Positions 55,493 to 64,000 of a DNA stretch of 64,000 nt are shown here, one piece after another (positions within the stretch are counted from its first letter, which is position 1; every line of letters begins with the position of its first letter). The notes below the pieces were generated by a model that worked only from the letters and a program-made list of their open reading frames with translations, did no database searches and had not been told where the DNA came from. The stretch lies in assembly GCF_023073715.1 (NCBI RefSeq), contig NZ_JADPKA010000026.1, positions 1-64,000 of the forward strand, given 5' to 3'. The DNA comes from Bradyrhizobium sp. 164. GTDB taxonomy: Bacteria; Pseudomonadota; Alphaproteobacteria; Rhizobiales; Xanthobacteraceae. The translations under genes were made by a program, and so were the position numbers.

Positions 55493-56464
55493 TTAAGGCA
55501 CCGTCACGACGATCTTCCCGAGATGCTTGTTCGCCTCCATGTGCGCGAACGCCTGATCGATGTCGTCGAATGTGAACACCTTGTCGATCGGCAGTTGCAG
55601 TTTTCGCGACTCGACCGCGCCCCAGATGTCCTTGCGCACCTCCTCGAAGATCTCGCGGACCTCCTCGATGGTGCGGGTGCGGAAGGTGACGCCGACATAG
55701 TCGATGCGGCGCGCGGCGTGCAGGTCGAAGTTGAAGTCGGCATGGGTGCCGCCGAGCCGGCCGACATTGACGATGCGGCCCTTCACCTTCGTCGCGGCAA
55801 GATTCTGGTTCGCGACCTTGCCCGAGACCTGGTCGACGATGAGATCGACGCCTTCGCCGCCGGTCGCTTTCAGGACCTCGTCGACCCATTTCGGATCGGA
55901 GCTATCGACGGCCAGATCGGCGCCGTATTCCTTCAGCCGGCCGCGGCGAGTGGCGTCGGTCGACGAGCCGATTACGAGCTTGGCGCCCTTGAGCCTGGCG
56001 ATCTGCAGCGCCATCAGACCGACGCCGGAGCTCGCGCCCTGAATCAGCACGCTCTGGCCCGCTTGCACGCCGCCGACGGTGACGACGGCATTGTGCATGG
56101 TCGCGAGCGCGACGGGGAGGGTGGCCGCCTCCTCGAAATTCATGTTCGAGGGCGCGTGGAACAGCCGGCCGTGATCGGCCAGCGTATATTCGGCAAATGC
56201 GGCACTGCCCGACCCCATGATGCGGTCGCCGATCTTGACGCCCTTCGCGTCCGGCCCGAGCTCGGCGACTTCGCCAGCCCATTCCATGCCGAGCACGGTG
56301 CCGACGCCGCCGGCTGCGCCGTGGGCATGACCCTTGCGCATGCCGGTATCGGCGCGGTTCAGGGCACAGGCGCGGACGCGGACCAGCACCTGCGTGCCCT
56401 TGGGCTTTGGTTGAGCGACGTCGGAAATCGTAGCGCCGTCAAGACCGTAGACGTAAGCCTTCAT
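55493..56464 (-). CDS. Zinc-type quinone oxidoreductase / MDR family dehydrogenase
   Basis: 323 residues. The N-terminal GroES-like domain holds ALNRADTGMRKGHAHG and GMEWAGEVAELG. The Rossmann domain holds GQSVLIQGASSGVGLMALQI. No catalytic-zinc Cys pattern is seen, so this is the zinc-free NADPH:quinone oxidoreductase type, acting on quinones or enones. Single gene; the next gene ends 26 bases upstream and reads the same way. Confidence 0.85.
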   Translation of the reverse strand: MKAYVYGLDGATISDVAQPKPKGTQVLVRVRACALNRADTGMRKGHAHGAAGGVGTVLGMEWAGEVAELGPDAKGVKIGDRIMGSGSAAFAEYTLADHGRLFHAPSNMNFEEAATLPVALATMHNAVVTVGGVQAGQSVLIQGASSGVGLMALQIARLKGAKLVIGSSTDATRRGRLKEYGADLAVDSSDPKWVDEVLKATGGEGVDLIVDQVSGKVANQNLAATKVKGRIVNVGRLGGTHADFNFDLHAARRIDYVGVTFRTRTIEEVREIFEEVRKDIWGAVESRKLQLPIDKVFTFDDIDQAFAHMEANKHLGKIVVTVP

Positions 56465-56489
56465 GTCTTACACTCGCTTCTTACAGTGA

Positions 56490-58311
<1,822 letters not shown>

Positions 58312-58358
58312 GCTGTGCCCCTCGACTCTCGCCCGCTTACGCAGCTTCGTGTTGCGTG

Positions 58359-58562
58359 TCAGTAGCGCGCTGCGACCGGGCCGGGCGCCTTGCCGATCGG
58401 GGCCTTTCCAACCGGGCTCTTGCCGATCGGCATCTTGCCGATCGGAGCCTGCTCAGCCGGATAGGCCGGCACGGGCTGGCGGCGCGGCAGATCCGCAGCG
58501 TTCGCAGCCGTGACCAGAGCAAGCGTGGCACCGAGAGCAAATACAATCTTCTTCACAGTCAT
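58359..58562 (-). CDS. Small exported protein with PIGK repeats
   Basis: 67 residues. A signal peptide MTVKKIVFALGATLALVTA (cut near NAA) resembles those of Bradyrhizobium porins. The mature part is a pentapeptide-like repeat: IGKMPIGKSPVGKAPIGKAP, about four units of P-(I/V)-G-K-x. CTAGGGG precedes the ATG. Function unknown; it is 47 bases downstream of the exported protein gene start region and read in the same direction. Confidence 0.65.
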   Translation of the reverse strand: MTVKKIVFALGATLALVTAANAADLPRRQPVPAYPAEQAPIGKMPIGKSPVGKAPIGKAPGPVAARY

Positions 58563-58780
58563 ACCCCTAGAAGGTTAGTCCAAACACGGCGGCGCCGTGC
58601 CCCCAGACACGCCTCACAGAAGGGCGGCCGAATGCGTCCAAGTTGCGGCACGCGCGGGACATGTTGACGGCATATGTCGGGCGTACGCAGATGTGATGTG
58701 TACGGATGTTTTCGGGGTGTGTGACGGCCGAGGATTGGGCTGTCGCTGCGCTCATCCGGGCTGCGGCGCCGCGCCGGCAG

Positions 58781-59566
58781 CTACAGCCGAAACTCGTTCG
58801 TTAGCTCGCCGATGCCGTCGATCGCGACAGTCACGGTGTTCACCGGCTCCTTCATCACGCCGACGCCGACCGAAGTGCCGACGGCAATGAGGTCGCCGGG
58901 CAGCAGGGTCATGTCGTGGGAGATCCTGCTCACCAGTTGCTGAGCGCTGAAGATCATGTCGGAGATCGGATAGTTCTGCCGCTCCGCGCCGTTGAGGATA
59001 GTGCGGACCGTGAGCTTGGCCGGATCAAGGCCGGTGGCGATGACGGGCCCGAACGGGCCGTAATCGTCGATGCCCTTGGCGCGAGCCCATTGCGGGAAAG
59101 TGGAATCGCTGGTCAGGATGTCGTTGGCGGTGATGTCGTTGACGCAGGTGTAGCCGAAGATGAAGCTGTCCGCTTCGCCAGGGGAGACGCGGGCGCATAT
59201 CCTGCCGATCACGATGCCGAGCTCGCCCTCATAGGTGGTCTTGCCGTCGTAGTAAGACGGGCGGCGGATCACGGCGCCAGGCGTCGTGATGCTGGTGGTG
59301 GCTTTCAGGAGATACAGCGGCTCCGGCGGCTCGGGCTGGTTGAGCTTGGCCGCGAGCGCATGGAAATTATTCCAGAGCGCGACGATCTTGCTGGGCGCGC
59401 AGGGCGCGAGCAGCTCCACATCCGACAGCGCCAGCATCTTGCCGGTGCTGGCGTTGCGGCCGAACATCTCGCCCTCATGCACGCTGATGCCTGATGGCGT
59501 CAGCGTGCCGAAGCCGGTCGTGCCGCCATGGCGGAAGCGCAGCCAGCGTTTCATCTCGCCCACCAT
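58781..59566 (-). CDS. Fumarylacetoacetate hydrolase family protein
   Basis: 261 residues from the ATG at 59566, which shares one base with the upstream TGA (TGATG); 59554 (MKRWLRFRH) is also possible. The FAH fold has YEGELGIVIGRICARV with the metal-binding Glu pair, GYTCVNDITANDI with Asp, and GDLIAVGTSVGVGV. Family members cleave C-C bonds or decarboxylate or isomerise dioic acids. It is translationally coupled to the reductase gene. Confidence 0.85.
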   Translation of the reverse strand: MVGEMKRWLRFRHGGTTGFGTLTPSGISVHEGEMFGRNASTGKMLALSDVELLAPCAPSKIVALWNNFHALAAKLNQPEPPEPLYLLKATTSITTPGAVIRRPSYYDGKTTYEGELGIVIGRICARVSPGEADSFIFGYTCVNDITANDILTSDSTFPQWARAKGIDDYGPFGPVIATGLDPAKLTVRTILNGAERQNYPISDMIFSAQQLVSRISHDMTLLPGDLIAVGTSVGVGVMKEPVNTVTVAIDGIGELTNEFRL

Positions 59567-60585
59567 CACGCCACCGCCAGTGCGCGCGGATCTGATGGTG
59601 CCGAGACGCCGTCATAGAGGCCGGCGATGCGCGCGCGCTGGGTCACCATCGCCAGCACCGAATCGAGCACGGGCGTGGCAACCCCGGTGAGGCGGCCCAT
59701 CTCCTGCACCACGGTGACGAGCGGGTCGATCTCCATCGGGCGGCCGCGCTCCAGATCCTGGAGCATCGAGGTCTTGTGCGCGCCGACCTTGCGGGCGCCC
59801 TCGATGCGGCGCTCGACGTCGACGCGGAACGTGACGCCGAACGTCTCGGCGATGGCTTGCGTCTCCACCATGATCGCGCGCGACAATGCACGCGTCGCCG
59901 GATCGGTGCAGATCACGTCGAGCGTTGCATGGGTCAGGGCGCTGATCGGATTGAAGCAGACATTGCCCCACAGTTTGAGCCAGATCTCGTCGCGGATGCG
60001 GTCGAGCACCGGCGCCTTCAGCCCGGCCGCGACGAAGAGATCGGAGAGGCGCTGCACGTCCGGCGTGATCTCGCCGGAGGGCTCGCCGAGCGGGAAATTG
60101 TTGCCGTAGATGTGGCGGATCACGCCGGGCGCCTCGATCTCGGTGGCGGGATAGACGATGCAGCCGATGGCGCGCTCGGCGCCGATCTCGCGCCACTGCC
60201 GGCCGCCGGGATCGATGCTCTCTAGCGTCGAGTTCTCGTATTGGCCGCCGTGCTTGTAGAAATACCAGTAAGGGATGCCGTTGACGGCGGTGACGATGCG
60301 GGTGTGAGGCCCGAGCAGCGGCTGCATCTTTTCGATCACACCGGTGATCGAATGCGCCTTCAGCGTGATGATGATGTAGTCCTGCACGCCGAGCTCGGCG
60401 GGATCGTCGGTGCAGCGCGGATGCACGGTGTGCTGCTCCTCGCCCGCGAGCAGCGTCAGGCCGCGCTCGCGCATCGCGGCAAGGTGTGCGCCGCGTGCGA
60501 CCAGGCTGACGTCGGCGCCCGCGCGCGCGAGCTGAACCCCGAGATAACCGCCGATCGCGCCGGCGCCGTAGATGCAGATTTTCAT
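59566..60585 (-). CDS. 2-dehydropantoate 2-reductase family protein
   Basis: 339 residues. N-terminal NADPH loop GAGAIGGYLG (residues 7-16), LVARGAHLAAMRERGL, and KAHS (near 76). The C-terminal domain has EIWLKLWGNVCFNPISALT with the catalytic Lys and Asn. Good GAGGA before the ATG. Because pantoate synthesis is usually served by one panE, and this one is coupled to an FAH gene, it may instead act in a degradative pathway on a related keto acid (inference). Confidence 0.85.
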   Translation of the reverse strand: MKICIYGAGAIGGYLGVQLARAGADVSLVARGAHLAAMRERGLTLLAGEEQHTVHPRCTDDPAELGVQDYIIITLKAHSITGVIEKMQPLLGPHTRIVTAVNGIPYWYFYKHGGQYENSTLESIDPGGRQWREIGAERAIGCIVYPATEIEAPGVIRHIYGNNFPLGEPSGEITPDVQRLSDLFVAAGLKAPVLDRIRDEIWLKLWGNVCFNPISALTHATLDVICTDPATRALSRAIMVETQAIAETFGVTFRVDVERRIEGARKVGAHKTSMLQDLERGRPMEIDPLVTVVQEMGRLTGVATPVLDSVLAMVTQRARIAGLYDGVSAPSDPRALAVA

Positions 60586-60691
60586 GAAGTCCTCGCGAGG
60601 AGCAGAAAGCCGGAATTTGGCACGAAAGATCCGGTCCGGCTCGGAAGGGTCCGAGCCGGGGCCGGCAGTCGCAGGGGGTGTGTGGAGGGCT

Positions 60692-61117
60692 CTAGGCTGC
60701 TTGCGGCGTAGAGTTGGTGGCCTCGTCCACGGCAGCGGCGATGTCGCGCATGCTGATGACCGAGACGAGGCTGTAGTCGTCGATGACGGGCAGATGGCGG
60801 ATGTGATTCCGGTTCATCAAATGGCGGACGTGCTCGATCGTGTCCGAGGAGGTGCAGGACACGAGCTGCTGCACCGAGACCAGCTGCGAGACCTTGACGT
60901 TGATAGCATTGGCGCCGTGATCGGCGACTGCGCGCACCACGTCGCGCTCAGTGAACATGCCGACCGCAGTATTGCCTTCCGAGCGGACCACGTCCTTCAC
61001 AACCAGTGCGCTGATATTGTTGGCGCGCATCAGCTTGGCGGCGATACCCACCGTTTCGTTCATTCGCACCGTGACAACGCGCGGCGTCTTCTTGCGCAGA
61101 ATGTCTCCGACCAGCAT
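60692..61117 (-). CDS. Two-CBS-domain protein
   Basis: 141 residues from the ATG at 61117 (GGGAGG upstream). It is a tandem pair: VTVRMNETVGIAAKLMRANN with GMFTERDVVRAVA, then CTSSDTIEHVRHLMNRNHIRHLP with VISMRDIAAAV. Such pairs bind adenylates and regulate an unlinked partner. It lies between the reductase and the oxalate/formate carrier genes. A GTATAC box sits about 35-45 bases upstream of the start. Confidence 0.9.
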   Translation of the reverse strand: MLVGDILRKKTPRVVTVRMNETVGIAAKLMRANNISALVVKDVVRSEGNTAVGMFTERDVVRAVADHGANAINVKVSQLVSVQQLVSCTSSDTIEHVRHLMNRNHIRHLPVIDDYSLVSVISMRDIAAAVDEATNSTPQAA

Positions 61118-61151
61118 TGCAACCTCCCTGGGTGAATGACCAGGTGAAGTG

Positions 61152-61161
61152 TGGTATACAT
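61152..61161. promoter_or_regulatory. GTATAC box upstream of the CBS gene
   Basis: TGGTATACAT matches one half and the centre of a TGGTATACCA dyad, the form bound by GntR/FCD regulators. A related box lies upstream of the OxlT-like gene at 62717. Confidence 0.35.
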
Positions 61162-61235
61162 AATGCCAATCGTCAAGCGCTGGATTTGGCTGATCCGAAA
61201 AATCTTGCGGCAGTAGTGCTGACGTTTGTAGGGCG

Positions 61236-61265
61236 CCAAAAAGAAAGGGGCGCATCGCTGCGCCC
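61236..61265 (-). terminator. Terminator after the first OxlT-like gene
   Basis: On the minus strand GGGCGCA (61265-61259) pairs with TGCGCCC (61254-61248), loop GCGA, followed by CTTTCTTTTT. It lies just after the OxlT-like stop. Confidence 0.7.
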
Positions 61266-61293
61266 TTTTCCAGCCTCTAAGCCGTATGGTGGC

Positions 61294-62616
61294 TTATGCC
61301 GTCTCGGTCTTGGCATTGCCGGTCGCGGCCTCAATGCTCTCGGCTTCCTTGCCGAGGATGAAGGAGCGACGCAGCGGCTTGATCACGAACAGCGCCATCA
61401 GCGCCGCCGTCGCATTCAGCGCCACTGCCACCACGAACACGGCCTTCCAGCCATAGGCAGTCGAGATCACGCTCGCGAGCGGGACGAGCAGGGATGCCGT
61501 GCCCTTGGCGGTGTACAGCATGCCGTTGTTGGTGGTCGCGAATTTCGCGCCGAAGGTGTCGCCGCAGGTCGCAGGGAACAGCGAGTAGATCTCGCCGAAC
61601 ACGCCGAAATAGACCGCGGTGGCGAGCACGAACACGACGGGCACATGGCCATAGGCCGACAGCGCCAGCAGCATCAAAGCAGCGGTGCCGAAGGCGATGA
61701 ACATGGTGGGCTCACGGCCGATCGTATCGGAGACCCAGCCGAAGAAGGGACGTCCGAAACCGTCGAAGATGCGGTCGAGCGAAATCGCGAAAGTCAAGGC
61801 CGCCATCTGGAAGCCGGCGAGCGTGACCGGCGTGTCGGCGATCTTGAAGTCGTGCGCGATCGGGGCGATCTGCGCCGCGGTCATCAGGCCGCCGGAGGCG
61901 ACCATCACGAAGACGAGATACATCACCCAGAAAACAGGGGTCCGCAGCACCTGCGGCGGGGTGAAGTCGATCTTGGTCTGCGGCAGATTGAGCTGCTTCT
62001 TCTTTGGCGGAATCGAGATCCGCGGCGGTTGGATGAAGAAGGCGAGCACGAACACGATCAGACCCTGGCCGATGCCGAAGGTGAGGAAGGCGTGCTGATA
62101 ACCGCTCGAGACGATCATGCTCGCGATTGGCACGACGGTAAGCGCGGCGCCGGCGCCGAAGCCGGCGGCGGTCGCGCCGGCTGCGAGCCCGCGGCGGTCG
62201 GGAAACCATTTCAGTGCGTTGCCGACACAGGTGCCGTACACCGCGCCCGCGCCCATGCCGCCGATGATCGCGGCGGCATAGAGCAGGGTAAGGCTATCGG
62301 CGTAGGAGTTGAGGATCCACGAGAGCGCGATCATCGCGCCGCCGAACATGACGACAATGCGTGGACCGTATTTGTCGACGAACCAGGCTTCGACTGGCAC
62401 CAGCCAGGTCTCGGTGACGACGAAGATGGTGAACGCGAGCTGGATCGCGGCGCGCCCCCAATGGTGGGCCGCATCGATCGGATCGACGAACAACGTCCAG
62501 CCGTATTGCAGATTGGCGATCATCGCCATGCAGACGATGCCCATCACGAGCTGGAGCCAACGGAAACCGGTGCGAAGTGGCGCGGCCGTGACGGCGCCAT
62601 CCGGGCTGGAAATCAT
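61294..62616 (-). CDS. oxlT: OFA-family MFS transporter, OxlT-like oxalate/formate antiporter
   Basis: 440 residues from the ATG at 62616 (GGGAGG upstream). Twelve helices; the family block ETWLVPVEAWFVDKYGPR in TM2-loop, AVYGTCVGNALKWFPDRRG and FAKFATTNNGMLYTAKGTASL are typical of OFA members. OxlT exchanges oxalate for formate. The nearby fds operon could oxidise the formate, which fits but does not prove this substrate. A hairpin terminator lies downstream. Confidence 0.8.
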   Translation of the reverse strand: MISSPDGAVTAAPLRTGFRWLQLVMGIVCMAMIANLQYGWTLFVDPIDAAHHWGRAAIQLAFTIFVVTETWLVPVEAWFVDKYGPRIVVMFGGAMIALSWILNSYADSLTLLYAAAIIGGMGAGAVYGTCVGNALKWFPDRRGLAAGATAAGFGAGAALTVVPIASMIVSSGYQHAFLTFGIGQGLIVFVLAFFIQPPRISIPPKKKQLNLPQTKIDFTPPQVLRTPVFWVMYLVFVMVASGGLMTAAQIAPIAHDFKIADTPVTLAGFQMAALTFAISLDRIFDGFGRPFFGWVSDTIGREPTMFIAFGTAALMLLALSAYGHVPVVFVLATAVYFGVFGEIYSLFPATCGDTFGAKFATTNNGMLYTAKGTASLLVPLASVISTAYGWKAVFVVAVALNATAALMALFVIKPLRRSFILGKEAESIEAATGNAKTETA

Positions 62617-62716
62617 CAAGAACCTCCCAAGGCGCCTGATTGGCTGCGACGCAGGATCGCAAGATGACCTGATGTCGCAAATATTGTGGCTTATCGTCGC
62701 AGGCGCGGGCCGAACA

Positions 62717-62727
62717 TTGGTATACGA
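62717..62727. promoter_or_regulatory. GTATAC box upstream of the OxlT-like gene
   Basis: TTGGTATACGA shares TGGTATAC with the box before the CBS gene (61152). It is about 100 bases before the ATG at 62616. Confidence 0.35.
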
Positions 62728-62825
62728 TATTCCAGATTGCAAGCCCTAACTTGGCGCCACATTGAAGAATGCGCGAGGTTCCATCGTGATTTCTGGGGGG
62801 CATCGCGGGGGCCTTCGCACCAAAC

Positions 62826-62852
62826 GAAAACGCCCGGCCGTGAGGCCGGGCG
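62826..62852 (-). terminator. Terminator after the second OxlT-like gene
   Basis: CGCCCGGCC and GGCCGGGCG (62831-62852) form a GC-rich stem with a four-base loop, followed on the minus strand by TTTTCGTTT. It closes the second OxlT-like gene. Confidence 0.8.
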
Positions 62853-62881
62853 TCCTGCTGAGTGAATTGTAGCGGAGCGGG

Positions 62882-64000
62882 TCAGACGGTCGATTTCGCG
62901 ACCACGACCTTGCGCCAGGGTTTCAGCACCGCGATTGCCAGCAATGAAGCCAGAATGTTGGCGCCGGCCGCAATGATGAACACGCTGTCCCAGGTGCCCG
63001 ACGATTGCTGCATGTAGTTGGCGATCGGCACCAGCAGCGCGGCGGTGCCCTTCGCGGTGTAGAGCAGGCCGGCATTGGTGGTCGCGAACTTGGCGCCGAA
63101 CGTGTCGGTGCAGGTCGAGGGGAACAGCGAGTAGATCTCACCCCAGGCGAAGAACACGAAGCCCGAGAGCAGCACGAACCAGATCGGATCGTGGCCCCAG
63201 AGGTAGAGCATCCAGATGCCGAACCCTTCCATGCCGAAGGCGATGAACATCGTGTTCTCGCGGCCGATCATGTCGGAGATCCAGCCGAAGAACGGACGCG
63301 TCAGGCCGTTGAGCACGCGGTCGATCGTCGCCGCGAACGTCACCGCCGTCATCGTCACCGCCATCAGCGTGACCGGCACGTTGTCGACCTTCCAGTCGGC
63401 TGCGATCGGCTTCAGGTTCGCCGTCACCATCAACCCGCCAGCGCCGACGATCACGAACATGAAGTACATCAGCCAGAACAGCGGCTGACGCAGCACCTCG
63501 GTCGGTTGATAGTTGCGGCGGGTCTGGAGCAGATTGGCGTTCGCCACCACGTTCGGCACCTGGCCCGCTTTCGGCGCCAGCAGGAAGAAGGCGAGGATGC
63601 AGATGATGATGCCTTGCCCGAGGCCGAAATAGAGGAAGGTGGTCTGAAATCCACTGTCCTTGATCATGGCCTGGATCGGCGCGACGGTCAGCGCAGAGCC
63701 TGCACCGAAGCCTGCGGCCGTGATACCCGCAGCAAGACCACGCTTGTCCGGAAACCACTTCAGCGCGTTGCCGACGCAGGTGCCGTAGACGCCGCCGGCG
63801 CCGATGCCCGCGATGATCATGCCGAGATAGTAGCCGTTGAGCGTGGTGGCCTGCGCGTTGATTGCCCAGCCGATGGCACAGAGCACGCCGCCGACCAGCA
63901 CGACGATGCGCGGACCGTATTTGTCGACGAACCATCCCTCGACCGGCACGAGCCAGGTCTCGAACAAAACGAAGAGGGTGAACGCCCATTGGATCGAGGC
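62882..64000 (-). CDS. Second OFA-family MFS transporter (5' end outside window)
   Basis: The reading frame remains open to the window edge, giving at least 372 residues; the start lies beyond 64000. It is clearly a paralogue of the gene at 61294: ETWLVPVEGWFVDKYGPR, VYGTCVGNALKWFPDKRG and FATTNAGLLYTAKGTAAL. The two differ in loops and the C-terminus, so they may move different carboxylates or be separately regulated. A terminator follows its stop. Confidence 0.85.
   Translation of the reverse strand, partial: ASIQWAFTLFVLFETWLVPVEGWFVDKYGPRIVVLVGGVLCAIGWAINAQATTLNGYYLGMIIAGIGAGGVYGTCVGNALKWFPDKRGLAAGITAAGFGAGSALTVAPIQAMIKDSGFQTTFLYFGLGQGIIICILAFFLLAPKAGQVPNVVANANLLQTRRNYQPTEVLRQPLFWLMYFMFVIVGAGGLMVTANLKPIAADWKVDNVPVTLMAVTMTAVTFAATIDRVLNGLTRPFFGWISDMIGRENTMFIAFGMEGFGIWMLYLWGHDPIWFVLLSGFVFFAWGEIYSLFPSTCTDTFGAKFATTNAGLLYTAKGTAALLVPIANYMQQSSGTWDSVFIIAAGANILASLLAIAVLKPWRKVVVAKSTV

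Overview
The window is high-GC alphaproteobacterial chromosome, most likely Bradyrhizobium or a close relative. I base this on the cytochrome c maturation block ccmI-ccmE-ccmF-ccmH (the cycHJKL order known from Bradyrhizobium japonicum), DUF2336 and UPF0260 proteins, a Ku protein, an NAD-dependent fdsGBA-fdhD-fdsD formate dehydrogenase operon, an OxlT-type oxalate/formate carrier pair, and intergenic palindromes of the kind common in that genus. All assignments come from reading the sequence and remembered family knowledge; nothing was searched. I see no tRNA, rRNA, CRISPR array, prophage or intact insertion sequence.

Layout. 0-7.5 kb: a DUF2336 gene with a perfect CtrA-type box, a lipoprotein, then a tight four-gene operon headed by an exported TPR-CHAT (caspase-like) protein with a secreted partner and two zinc-ribbon proteins. 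7.5-14.5 kb: an accessory-looking stretch of short stress or envelope genes (arsC-like, ATP-grasp-like, PepSY, DUF1259, TauE/SafE permease, GlcG/HbpS-like, GFA) with two gene remnants (a superoxide dismutase and a beta-propeller protein). The most unusual signal lies here: four copies within 2.7 kb of a small pseudoknotted RNA leader with covarying stems, three preceded by promoters that would start the transcript on the element, each followed at similar spacing by a Shine-Dalgarno and ATG. 14.5-26 kb: DUF1254/DUF1214 pair behind a class A penicillin-binding protein, a UPF0260 protein, a DHA2-type efflux pump, a triple-GAF histidine kinase, a ThDP enzyme, and a Flp pilin.

26-44 kb: Ku, a PhoPQ/FeuPQ-like two-component pair, the ccm operon preceded by a perfect 18-bp palindrome, a DegP/HtrA protease with terminator, then a coupled run of response regulator, histidine kinase and glnE. 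44-51 kb: the formate dehydrogenase operon (minus strand) with a divergent LysR regulator. Formate oxidation here should feed NADH, and the OxlT-like carriers at the right end fit an oxalate/formate theme.

51-64 kb: a large PAS histidine kinase of the PleC/DivJ type with a near-CtrA site upstream, a cation diffusion facilitator, quinone oxidoreductase, nitronate monooxygenase, an exported protein of unknown function, a small exported repeat protein, an overlapping ketopantoate-reductase-like/FAH pair, a two-CBS protein and two OxlT paralogues, the second running off the window. The CBS and first OxlT upstream regions share a GTATAC operator-like core.
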